A stretch of DNA of 64,000 nt from Clostridium_AF sediminicola (GTDB lineage: Bacteria > Bacillota > Clostridia > Clostridiales > Clostridiaceae), in assembly GCF_050402865.1 (NCBI RefSeq), contig NZ_BAABMF010000004.1:124001-188000 (forward strand), given 5' to 3'. Of the stretch, positions 51,793-59,520 are shown in pieces. Position 1 is the first letter of the stretch, and every line of letters begins with the position of its first letter. Both the position numbers and the translations under genes were made by a program. The notes below the pieces were generated by a model. It was not told where the DNA came from. It did no database searches and saw only the letters and a program-made list of their open reading frames with translations.

Positions 51793-53709
51793 ATGAGCAA
51801 AAAACAGCTGAATTTTTATGGTGACATTCATGTTGATTCAAAATCTAAGATAGAAGTTGATGGGGAATTGGAATGGGTAATAACTTATGTTGCTGGTGCA
51901 AAAGGTATAAAAAAAGGTGGTTCTATAAAAGTTATTTTGCCTGCTTTTCAACATCAAAGGTCAGAAGAATATGTACAAGTATATGATTATTGGAAATCAA
52001 ATTTTTTATATGCATATTGTGAAGATGAAAATTTAAAAATAACAACAGAGGCTAATAAAATTGAAACTAATTTTTCGCATATCAAAAGATGGCCGGATAG
52101 TACTCGGGTGGCTTTAATTATTGTAGAAGAAGAAATCAAAGAAGGTACAAAGATTTTTATACACTATGGCGGAATTAGTAGAGCATGGATGGATAGATGT
52201 GCTCCACCTACTAGAGTGGGACATAATTCTCATAAGAAAAAAGGAACATTCCTTAACTATAAAGTATTTGTGGATATAGAAGGGAATAAAGAGTACAAAG
52301 AATTAAATGGATTTGAACCTATTGAAGTTATACCAGGAAAAGAAAAAATTATAACAACTATAACACCAAATTTAATAAGTGTAGGCGAGAGATTTGAAAT
52401 AAAAATTTTTGTTAAAGATAAATTTAATAATCCTATTTTTGATTATGATACATCAGATATAGAGATTAGTATAAAGGATCTCAAAAACAATGGTGTTGTT
52501 ATTAATGAGGGACAAGTTAAAAATGGTATATACTTATTAGAATTAAATGAAGAGGGAATATTTGAAGTAGATGTTAAAGTGGATGATGAGTTATTTGTAG
52601 AAAAGTCTATAATTCTATGTAAAAATTCACCTTATAACATTTATTGGGGAGATTTGCACAGCCATTCCAATTTGACAGCTAATATAAAAGATAACAATGG
52701 GGGAGCTTCTCCAGAAGATGCATATACTTATGCAAAAGATGTAGCTAATATTGATTTTATGGGCTTATCTGAACAGACTTTTGAATTTAATGAAGATAAG
52801 AGTTTGAATATAACAAAAGAAATGTGGAAGTTAATTGGGGAAAAAGCTGATATTAATTATAAAGAAGGTAAGTTTGTTGCATTTCCTGGGTTTGAATTTC
52901 ATAGTAAAAGAGGAGATACAGTAGTATTATTTTCTGACTCCTTAAGTAAATTCTCTTACCCAGAAGAATGGGTTAAAGATATACCTGATGTATGGGAATA
53001 TTATGGTGATAAAGAATATTTAACAATACCTCATCTCCATCGTTATTGTGGTGGTAGAAAATCAAAGGATGACCAAGATTCAAAAAATAATGGTTTCAAT
53101 TATGATAATTGGGAAAAAAATAATGAAAATATAGAAAGACTAGGAGAAATTTTTTCAAGTCAATGGGGAAGATTCGAAAATGAAAATCATCCTATGTTAT
53201 TAAAAGCAAAATCTAATATACCAGGTAATACGATAGTTGACTTTTTAAATAAGGGTAGAAAATGGGGAATTACTGCAAGTAGTGATGATCATGATGCTAT
53301 GCCGGGTCATGGAGGAGTTACAGCAGTTTATGCAAAAGAATTAACAAGAAAAGGAGTATATGAAGCTTTATATAACAGAAAATCATATGCTTCTACCCAT
53401 CCAAGAATGATAATGTATTTTAATATTAATGAATCTTTTATGGGGGAAGAAGTATATTATAAAGGTAAAACTTTTACAGAACCACGACGTATTAAATGTA
53501 CTTTAGCTGCACCAAAGCAAATAAAGTCAGTTGAAATTATTTGTAATGGAGAAGTTATGTATTCTACTAAATGTGATAAACAATGGACAGAAATAGAATT
53601 TATTGATGATAGCGTAATAAGTAAAGATACTTATTATTATATTAGAATGAAACAAATAGATGAACATATGGCATGGTCAAGTCCTATATGGTTTAGTTCG
53701 TTAAATTAA
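51793..53709 (+). CDS. DUF3604 (PHP-like metallohydrolase) protein, unknown substrate
   Basis: This 638-residue protein has an N-terminal beta-sandwich region (residues 1-280) followed by a PHP-like metal-binding domain: YWGDLHSHSNLT (H288, H290), FPGFEFHS, IPHLHRYCGGRK and ASSDDHDAMPGHGGVTAVY (about residue 495). That pattern defines DUF3604, a presumed metal-dependent hydrolase of unknown substrate. No signal peptide, so cytoplasmic. Last gene of the PTS/sulfatase operon, with GGAGG upstream of ATG 51793 and a terminator downstream. It may cleave a glycoside or phosphoester linked to the imported sugar (inference). Confidence 0.78.
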   Translation: MSKKQLNFYGDIHVDSKSKIEVDGELEWVITYVAGAKGIKKGGSIKVILPAFQHQRSEEYVQVYDYWKSNFLYAYCEDENLKITTEANKIETNFSHIKRWPDSTRVALIIVEEEIKEGTKIFIHYGGISRAWMDRCAPPTRVGHNSHKKKGTFLNYKVFVDIEGNKEYKELNGFEPIEVIPGKEKIITTITPNLISVGERFEIKIFVKDKFNNPIFDYDTSDIEISIKDLKNNGVVINEGQVKNGIYLLELNEEGIFEVDVKVDDELFVEKSIILCKNSPYNIYWGDLHSHSNLTANIKDNNGGASPEDAYTYAKDVANIDFMGLSEQTFEFNEDKSLNITKEMWKLIGEKADINYKEGKFVAFPGFEFHSKRGDTVVLFSDSLSKFSYPEEWVKDIPDVWEYYGDKEYLTIPHLHRYCGGRKSKDDQDSKNNGFNYDNWEKNNENIERLGEIFSSQWGRFENENHPMLLKAKSNIPGNTIVDFLNKGRKWGITASSDDHDAMPGHGGVTAVYAKELTRKGVYEALYNRKSYASTHPRMIMYFNINESFMGEEVYYKGKTFTEPRRIKCTLAAPKQIKSVEIICNGEVMYSTKCDKQWTEIEFIDDSVISKDTYYYIRMKQIDEHMAWSSPIWFSSLN

Positions 53710-53760
53710 TAAGTAATTATAGTTTATGTAAAAATATTAAAGATAGTATAAATCAAAGGA

Positions 53761-53782
53761 ACTGCCCAGTGGGCAGTTTTTG
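53761..53782 (+). terminator. Rho-independent terminator of the PTS/sulfatase operon
   Basis: ACTGCCC (53761-53767), loop AGT, GGGCAGT (53771-53777), then TTTTTGTT. Confidence 0.9.
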
Positions 53783-53814
53783 TTGTATAACCATCTTATA
53801 GGTATATATTATTT

Positions 53815-54127
53815 CTAGTCATTATCATGGTAATTATAACTATAAAACATTTGTTTATAATGGGATGGAGATATTCCTTCATATTTCTTAAAGCATTTAC
53901 TGAAATAAAACAAATCATTAAACCCTACTTTTTCATATATATCTGATACGGGGGTTCCCATCTTTAAGTAATTCTTCTGCCTTATGAATCCTAATTTCAA
54001 GTAAATAGGTTATTGGAGATTTACCAGTTACAGATTTAAAAATACTACCTAAATAAGACGGGCTTATTTTGATTGAGTCAGCAAGATTAGATAGAGTAAG
54101 TGGTTTAGCATAATTGTCGGATAATGC
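53815..54127 (-). pseudogene. AraC-family regulator: frameshifted C-terminal HTH remnant
   Basis: Two overlapping minus-strand frames complete one AraC DNA-binding domain. The first reads LTLSNLADSIKISPSYLGSI and RIHKAEELLKDG. The second continues VSDIYEKVGFNDLFYFSKCF and GISPSHYKQ. The switch is at a G/C-run near 53945. The N-terminal part is missing, cut at about 54127 where a foreign fragment begins. Confidence 0.8.
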
Positions 54128-54431
54128 CCTTGAACCTGCTAGTCTTGTGGGGATTCCACTTGCAATAGCTAGTTGGTGTAGATATTTAATGGGAGTAGAT
54201 GATGAAGGTAAGGAAATAACTTTAAGTCCAGACCCAATGATAGATATTCTTAAGAAAACAATGGATAAGATAAACATGAGAGATACTACTGCAGACCTTA
54301 ATGATATTCTATCTAATGAAGAAATCTTTGGTATCAATCTGTATGAGATAGGTCTAGAAGATAAGTTTGAAAGCATGTTTGTTAAGATGATAAAAGGACA
54401 AGGTGCGGTTAGAAGGACTATTGAAGAGTAG
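54117..54431 (+). pseudogene. C-terminal fragment of a mannitol dehydrogenase/fructuronate reductase (UxuB family)
   Basis: The frame reads LVGIPLAIASWCRYLMGVDD, LSPDPMIDILKK, ILSNEEIFGINLYEIGLEDK and GQGAVRRTIEE, the C-terminal domain of the long-chain mannitol dehydrogenase family that includes UxuB. The family's full length is near 500 residues; only the last ~105 are present and the catalytic domain is gone. A fructuronate reductase would be the missing partner of uxuA (21370); mannitol dehydrogenase is the alternative. Confidence 0.75.
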
Positions 54432-54472
54432 CTTGGATAAATCGAAACCTTTTAAACAATTGAAAAGATATG

Positions 54473-54496
54473 AAACTGCCTAAATGAGGGCAGTTT
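54473..54496 (+). terminator. Terminator after the UxuB-like fragment
   Basis: AAACTGCC (54473-54480) and GGCAGTTT (54489-54496), followed by TGTTG. It presumably ended the original dehydrogenase gene. Confidence 0.7.
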
Positions 54497-54517
54497 TGTT
54501 GATTTCAGTAAAAATTC

Positions 54518-54546
54518 TTGACAAATTTTTTATAAATTGCTAATAT
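54518..54546 (+). promoter_or_regulatory. Promoter of the tetR-like gene
   Basis: TTGACA (54518-54523), a 17-base spacer and TAATAT (54541-54546): near-consensus. Confidence 0.8.
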
Positions 54547-54551
54547 TAAAA

Positions 54552-54570
54552 CATACCAAACTAATGTATG
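54552..54570. promoter_or_regulatory. Inverted repeat CATAC/GTATG, candidate TetR operator
   Basis: CATAC (54552-54556) and GTATG (54566-54570) lie just after the -10 box, suited to autorepression by the next gene's product. Confidence 0.5.
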
Positions 54571-54584
54571 AAAGAAGGAGTCAA

Positions 54585-55226
54585 ATGGCTAGAAATAAAT
54601 ATCCAGAAATAACAGTAAATCGTATCTTAGATATTTCACTTAAATTATTTTTAGAAAAAGGTTATGAGAAGACGACGATTCAAGATATAGTTGATAATTT
54701 AGGAGATCTTAGTAAAGGAGCAATCTATCATCATTTTAAATCAAAAGAAGAAATCATTGATGCTGTTACTTTGAGAATGTACCAAGATAGCAATTCATTT
54801 GATAAAATAAAAGATGATAGATCATTGAATGGATTACAAAAAATAAAAGAAATTTTTAGTCAATCTATATCAAATAAAGAACAACAAAAGTTTTATCGGT
54901 CATCACCAACATTGATGAAAAATCCAAAATTTTTATCAAGACAGCTCAATCAAGCTGTATCAAGATATGCACCTTTATTGAAGGAAGTAATTGAAGAGGG
55001 CATGAAAGATGGTTCTATAAATGCCACTTATCCAAAAGAACTGTCCGAAGTTGTAATGCTTTTATTAAATATTTGGTTAAATCCATCTGTATTTGTTGTT
55101 AGTAAAGAACAATTTATTGAAAAGATAAATTTTCTAAAAAAACTATTTGATGGTATGGGCTTGCCTGTAATTGATGATGACATTATAGAGGCACTTAATG
55201 ATTTTCATGATTTTACACTTGTATAG
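54585..55226 (+). CDS. TetR-family transcriptional regulator
   Basis: This 213-residue protein has the TetR HTH at residues 7-55 (RILDISLKLFLEKGYEKTTI, GAIYHHFKSKEEI) and an all-helical ligand domain (SRQLNQAVSRYAPLLKEVIE, MLLLNIWLNPSVFVV). AAGGAG precedes ATG 54585; the in-frame codon at 54537 lies inside the promoter and cannot be the start. It has a near-consensus promoter and an operator-like repeat, so it probably represses itself and the small membrane protein gene after it. Ligand unknown. Confidence 0.87.
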   Translation: MARNKYPEITVNRILDISLKLFLEKGYEKTTIQDIVDNLGDLSKGAIYHHFKSKEEIIDAVTLRMYQDSNSFDKIKDDRSLNGLQKIKEIFSQSISNKEQQKFYRSSPTLMKNPKFLSRQLNQAVSRYAPLLKEVIEEGMKDGSINATYPKELSEVVMLLLNIWLNPSVFVVSKEQFIEKINFLKKLFDGMGLPVIDDDIIEALNDFHDFTLV

Positions 55227-55271
55227 AGTCTTATTTTTTCAAAATTTTAAGAAAATTATTTGGAGGTCTTT

Positions 55272-55553
55272 ATGAAAAAATATAATGGAAAGTTAACTGA
55301 AGCAACAAAAAAAATTTCACAAGAAACTTTAAGCAAATCAATGTGCACTGTAGAAAAATTAACTCATCCTTCAAAAAAAGTATCATGCATTGGATCAGTA
55401 ATTGGTGGGAGTGTAGGTATTGGGCTTATTCTTGTTGGTACAACTGGATTGTTATTGGGACGTGGTTTATTAGGAATAGGGTCTGTAATAGCTGGTGTCA
55501 GTACAGTCGCGTCTAATGCAGTAAATATTAAAAAAAATACTGGAGTGAAATAA
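55272..55553 (+). CDS. Small glycine-rich membrane protein, unknown function
   Basis: This 93-residue protein has a basic N-terminus and a glycine-rich hydrophobic stretch (IGSVIGGSVGIGLILVGTTG, then GIGSVIAGVSTVA) likely to form one or two membrane helices. Not recognised as a named family. GGAGGTC precedes ATG 55272. It lies 45 bases after tetR and is likely cotranscribed and TetR-controlled. Confidence 0.55.
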   Translation: MKKYNGKLTEATKKISQETLSKSMCTVEKLTHPSKKVSCIGSVIGGSVGIGLILVGTTGLLLGRGLLGIGSVIAGVSTVASNAVNIKKNTGVK

Positions 55554-55561
55554 AAAATTCT

Positions 55562-55826
55562 GAAAAGCCTTCATGTACAATTTTAGCAACTGACTTACAC
55601 ATTGCTTTTGAATCTTCAGCTTAGAATATATTTCTACCCATATCTACTCCTGAAGCACCGGAAGAATTGCATCTTCAATATTAACACCGATAATTTTATG
55701 GCTCATATCATCATTTAGAACACCCCAATCGATGTCATTCATTCCTTTAACGTAAAAACTTTCTTGGGAGTAGGGGATATCCACATTATAATCTTTTGCT
55801 AATTTATTACCTATATTATCTGCCAT
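55562..55826 (-). pseudogene. LsrF-like aldolase/thiolase gene with internal deletion
   Basis: The minus strand starts MADNIGNKLAKDYNVDIPYS and YVKGMNDIDWGVLN behind GGAGG, like the N-terminus of LsrF-type class I aldolases. After a gap it reads ASGVDMGRNIF, a stop, then EDSKAMCKSVAKIVHEGF, like the C-terminus of that family. About 200 residues between are lost. Confidence 0.7.
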
Positions 55827-55941
55827 TTAATTTCCTCCTTCATTTATAATTAATAATTTTCATTATTCAAACCCAGCAGATTTGAGACAAACATTACATA
55901 AGTTTATCTATATATAGTGCTGGGTTTAGTATTAAAATTTT

Positions 55942-56100
55942 TTAGAAATCATAATCATCTATATTATCCTTAGTAAATACAACACGTTCTGGAAGTAACA
56001 CAATACCAGAATCATCTGCAGTATAAGAATATTCTTGGATAGAGTTTGCTTCTACTTTGAGTGATCCTATACCAGGAACATCAATTGAATCGCCAACTTT
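55942..56100 (-). pseudogene. C-terminal remnant of an LsrB/rhamnose-type sugar-binding protein
   Basis: The minus-strand frame ending at 55942 reads VGDSIDVPGIGSLKVEANSI, ADDSGIVLLPERVVFTKDNI and DDYDF. This resembles the C-terminus of AI-2/rhamnose-type ABC substrate-binding proteins. It lies upstream, in transcription order, of the LsrF-like remnant, so a small lsr-like operon once stood here. Confidence 0.6.
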
Positions 56101-56161
56101 AAATGTATTTCCAGCTGCTTTGGGAGCGGCTATTTGTGCAGGAGTTTTATGTTTAAGATTA

Positions 56162-56362
56162 ATGAAAATGAACGAGAATTTTTTTATTCTTGAGGGCGAA
56201 CTTGAATTTGAAGTTGATGGTAAAATTGTTGTTTGTAAGAAAGGTGATTTTATACATGTGGCGCCAGGGGAAGCTCATTATTTGAAGAATACTACAGATA
56301 GTGTGGCGAAAGCTGCTTTTGCTCTTTCACCTTATCAACAAAAGGATAAAGTTGATATATAA
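56162..56362 (+). pseudogene. Cupin-domain fragment
   Basis: About 67 codons: FFILEGELEFEVDGKIVVCK and KGDFIHVAPGEAHYLKN form the second half of a cupin_2 barrel. The histidine-rich first motif is absent. The frame upstream to 56057 runs into unrelated sequence. Probably another deletion remnant. Confidence 0.55.
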
Positions 56363-56454
56363 TACAACGGAAAATTTAAAGTATATTTTATTTCTTAGAA
56401 ATGTTACAATTGAAATTGCTTAAAATATAGAGGGAAAAGGTAGTTGATATAGAA

Positions 56455-57399
56455 TTGAATAAAGAGTTTAAGAGAATAGGAACACATGATGGGAAATTTC
56501 ATGCAGATGAAGTTATGGCAACAGCTATTCTAAATGAGATTTTCATAACAGAATTGACAAGGACAAGAAATAAAGAAATATTGAATGGATTAGATATAGT
56601 TTATGATGTCAATGGTGGAGAATTAGACCATCATGGTATTGACAAAGAACTTAGAGAAGATGAAATACCATTTTCATCCTGTGGACTTGTATGGAAGAAG
56701 TTTGGAAGAGATGTAATACGATTTAAAAATGAAGCCTTAAATGAAGAGGAAATTGATGATATTTTTAATTTTGTTGATAGAAGCTTAATTGAAGGAATAG
56801 ATGCTTTGGATAATGGTATATGGATAGATAAACCTACAATTCCTTTGATGAATGTATCCTCGATTTTATCAGGATTTAATCCATTATGGTATGAAGAAAA
56901 TAATGAAAACGAGCATTTTAATAAAGCAGTTGAATTTGCAACATCAATTTTAAATAACAAAATAAACTTTAAAATGTCTGTGCTTAAAGCTAAAGGAAAA
57001 GTAATTAAAGCATATGAAGCTAGGGAAATGCCAGAAGTTTTGATATTGGATACATATTGTCCATATATAGAAGCACTTAAGGAAGTTGATAAAAATGATG
57101 AAATATTATTTGTAATTTTCAAATCAAAAACTAATTATCTTCTACAAACTATACGAGGAAAAGATGGGGAGGACAAGAAAAAACTTCCTGAAATTTGGCG
57201 TGGTAAAAGAGATGAAGAACTTGCAAATGTAACTGGAGTTAGTGATGCAGTATTCTGCCATACTGGAAGATTTATTGCTGCAGCTGTTTCATTAGAAGGA
57301 ACCAAAAAATTAGCACAAATTGCAATTAATGAGCCTTATGAAAATGAAAATAAAATAGATAAAATTAAGAAAATTATACGAAAATTATTTGGAAAATAG
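56455..57399 (+). CDS. MYG1-family protein (UPF0160, DHH-type metal hydrolase)
   Basis: This 314-residue protein has GTHDGKFHADEVMATAIL, VYDVNGGELDHHG, SCGLVWKKFG and VFCHTGRFIAAA, the hallmarks of the MYG1 family, whose eukaryotic members are 3'-5' RNA exonucleases of the DHH superfamily. The bacterial role is unknown, and family length fits. TTG 56455 is the first possible start after an in-frame stop; the purine-rich AGAGGGAAAAGG lies further upstream than usual. Confidence 0.85.
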   Translation: MNKEFKRIGTHDGKFHADEVMATAILNEIFITELTRTRNKEILNGLDIVYDVNGGELDHHGIDKELREDEIPFSSCGLVWKKFGRDVIRFKNEALNEEEIDDIFNFVDRSLIEGIDALDNGIWIDKPTIPLMNVSSILSGFNPLWYEENNENEHFNKAVEFATSILNNKINFKMSVLKAKGKVIKAYEAREMPEVLILDTYCPYIEALKEVDKNDEILFVIFKSKTNYLLQTIRGKDGEDKKKLPEIWRGKRDEELANVTGVSDAVFCHTGRFIAAAVSLEGTKKLAQIAINEPYENENKIDKIKKIIRKLFGK

Positions 57400-57420
57400 A
57401 GTCCTTTTAAAATAATATTG

Positions 57421-57460
57421 AAAAATTCTGAAAGCTCAAAATTGAGCTTTCAGAATTTTT
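57421..57460. terminator. Bidirectional terminator between MYG1 and the cytidylate-kinase-like gene
   Basis: AAAAATTCTGAAAGCTCAA (57421-57439) and its exact complement (57442-57460) with a 2-base loop. A and T runs at both ends serve the two converging genes. Confidence 0.92.
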
Positions 57461-57476
57461 ATCAAAGGAGTGTAAT

Positions 57477-58136
57477 TTAAATATATATTCCATTTCTAGT
57501 ACGAATATATGCCAAAATAATATCTTTTGCTGCTTCAAGTCCTAGAACACCTGTATCAATGCAGAGGTCATATTGCAGTGCATCTGTCATATCATGTTTG
57601 GTATAAGTATGCACGTATTTCTCACGTTCTTTGTCAGTAGACTCTATTATTTTCAAAGCTTCCTCTTCTGAAATTTTGTATGCTTCTTGAACACGTTTCC
57701 GACGAAAATCTTTATTTGCATATAATAATATACTGATATGATTTGGATGGTCTTTTAATAAATAATTTCCACCTCGTCCTAAAATAACTGCTGATTGCTT
57801 TTGTGCAACATCTAAAATTATGCCTGCTTCTGTTTTATAAACTTCTTTACTAGTAGGAGTATAGTTGCCGATAGGAACAACTACAAATGGGTATAAGTAC
57901 AAATGGGGTTTTTTATAATCCAAATAAGAGGATAGTATATCAAACCAATTGTAATTTCTTTTTTCAAGAGCTTCCACTTTTTCGCTATCAATGTTTAGTT
58001 TTTCAGAGGTCATTTTTATAATTTCTCGATCAAGATATAAAAACTTTAATTCAGAAGCTAGTTTTTCACCTAAATATGATCCCCCGGAACCAAGCTGACG
58101 ACTAATTGTTATTACTAATGGTGAGTTATTTTTCAT
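57477..58136 (-). CDS. Cytidylate kinase-like protein
   Basis: This 219-residue protein has a P-loop variant at its N-terminus (ITISRQLGSGGSYLGEKLA), LYLDREII, AVILGRGGNYLL and a LID-like YKISEEEALKII, as in the cytidylate_kinase2/AAK-like family. True Cmk is a separate housekeeping gene; members of this family are presumed nucleotide or small-molecule kinases of unknown substrate. AGGGAGG lies before the start. Single gene with its own terminator. Confidence 0.83.
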   Translation of the reverse strand: MKNNSPLVITISRQLGSGGSYLGEKLASELKFLYLDREIIKMTSEKLNIDSEKVEALEKRNYNWFDILSSYLDYKKPHLYLYPFVVVPIGNYTPTSKEVYKTEAGIILDVAQKQSAVILGRGGNYLLKDHPNHISILLYANKDFRRKRVQEAYKISEEEALKIIESTDKEREKYVHTYTKHDMTDALQYDLCIDTGVLGLEAAKDIILAYIRTRNGIYI

Positions 58137-58264
58137 AATCTAAACCTCCCTCTATTTAGTTCACAAGTTACATTTGGCAGTTTTCAGTTAAAAAAAATGT
58201 AATCGTCTACAGTTTAATTATATGCTTAAATAATAATTAATACAAGGATATACTAATTTCATGA

Positions 58265-59083
58265 TTAATATGATCTAATAAAATTAAAAAACTTCTTAAG
58301 GAGTAATTTCTTTTCCTCATCTGTCATAGTATTTATGGTTTCTGTTATTTCCTCAATAATCTTATTGCTGATATTAGTATTAGCGTATTTTTTTAGTAAA
58401 TTAGAAATTTCTTTTTTTGCAATTTTTCCTACTATACTGTTGTCTAAAGATTTATCTATATATTTAGATAATGCTGTGCATAAAAGTTCCATTGGTGGAT
58501 CTAAATAAATATTTAAGTTATTATTTTCTAGAGAAATATCGTTAATATTTACGAAGTATAAAACAGTTTCATTTGTTATTTCTGATAAATCTACTACAAA
58601 TTTTCCATTATCATTAATATAAGATGTTTTAATATCTAGCTTGTCTAAAAACGACAATACCTTCTTTTGTGAGATTGGAATTCTTCCTAAGTAAAAATTT
58701 TTAGGCTTCACAATTAAATCATTTTCTACAAGAGTCAGGGAAGCTACCCCTCTAAATCCTACTTTAAAAATACCATATTCTAAGTTCACATAGAGATTTA
58801 CTAAATCGCCTTTTATATCCAAATCTACACCTGTAATATAATCTAGTGACTCATTCTCGCTTTGTGCTAAATTTTCTTTTAATAAATTAGTTAGATCATC
58901 ATCAGTTAAAGAAATATTATCATCAAATTCTAGTAATTCTCTAATGGCTTTTTTATTTAAATCTAAAGAAGTGTATTGAAGATTTAGTGTTTTAGTTGGT
59001 CTTATTAGATATATAATACAAATAGGTATGAACAAAATAAGTAAAAGTAGAGTAATTACAATTATTTTAATTTTCTTTTTCAT
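58265..59083 (-). CDS. Membrane-anchored protein of unknown function
   Basis: This 272-residue protein has one N-terminal membrane helix (IKIIVITLLLLILFIPICI) after a KKKIK start, then an outside domain of mixed strands and helices (DNISLTDDDLTNLLKENL, NLYVNLEYGIFKVGFRGVAS, NFYLGRIPISQKKVLSFL). No family is recognised; it resembles the many Firmicute proteins with an anchored lipid- or peptide-binding-like domain, without proof. Start at 59083 is chosen for AGGGGG just upstream. Confidence 0.65.
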   Translation of the reverse strand: MKKKIKIIVITLLLLILFIPICIIYLIRPTKTLNLQYTSLDLNKKAIRELLEFDDNISLTDDDLTNLLKENLAQSENESLDYITGVDLDIKGDLVNLYVNLEYGIFKVGFRGVASLTLVENDLIVKPKNFYLGRIPISQKKVLSFLDKLDIKTSYINDNGKFVVDLSEITNETVLYFVNINDISLENNNLNIYLDPPMELLCTALSKYIDKSLDNSIVGKIAKKEISNLLKKYANTNISNKIIEEITETINTMTDEEKKLLLKKFFNFIRSY

Positions 59084-59108
59084 GAAAACGCCCCCTATGT
59101 CAATAATT

Positions 59109-59340
59109 TTATTTTCTATCAAATAACCCTTTAACAAATACTATGTCAAAATGTTTGCTTTTAATATCCTTATGAGGCATAAAACTGCAAAAATCAATAT
59201 CATGCTTAATTAATTCGGAGTTAGATACTTTTAATCTAGCTTCGTAAAAAAGTTTATTAATATAATCCTTACTAAAATACTTAAAGTAAAAGGGAGAATC
59301 ATAACTTACGTTATATAAATCATAAATATTGTTTGTAAAG
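59109..59340 (-). other. Orphan minus-strand reading frame fragment
   Basis: An open frame of about 75 codons reads YDSPFYFKYFSKDYINKLFY, SNSELIKHDIDFCSFMPHKD and HFDIVFVKGLFDRK, then stops 25 bases before the 58265-59083 gene. It has no ATG, GTG or TTG start and may be the tail of a deleted gene. Family not recognised. It accounts for most of the gap 59084-59520. Confidence 0.4.
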
Positions 59341-59422
59341 GATGTTTATACTTTACATCTATAATATCGCATTAATGTGTACTTGACTACACACTTTTAC
59401 TAGAATGGATAAAAAAATACAC

Positions 59423-59453
59423 TTGACATATATGGGACTGCTTAATGTATGAT
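59423..59453 (+). promoter_or_regulatory. Candidate promoter of the glycerophosphodiesterase gene
   Basis: TTGACA (59423-59428), a 19-base spacer and TATGAT (59448-59453). The spacer is longer than ideal. Confidence 0.5.
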
Positions 59454-59520
59454 AAGTGTGAGTTGCTTTTTGAATAAGGTAATATCATTTAAATAAATCA
59501 AGAAAATTAGGAGAGAAATA

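Noticed and set aside
54114..54431. The 105-codon frame as a complete small gene
   Set aside because: It is only the C-terminal part of a roughly 500-residue dehydrogenase family and has no RBS at its first codon.
55644..55826. The 60-codon minus-strand frame as an intact small protein
   Set aside because: It matches only the N-terminus of LsrF-type aldolases, and pieces of the C-terminus lie just beyond its stop in a broken frame.
56057..56161. Upstream part of the cupin frame as coding
   Set aside because: These codons lie antisense to the LsrB-like remnant and in sequence without cupin similarity; the frame is open by chance.
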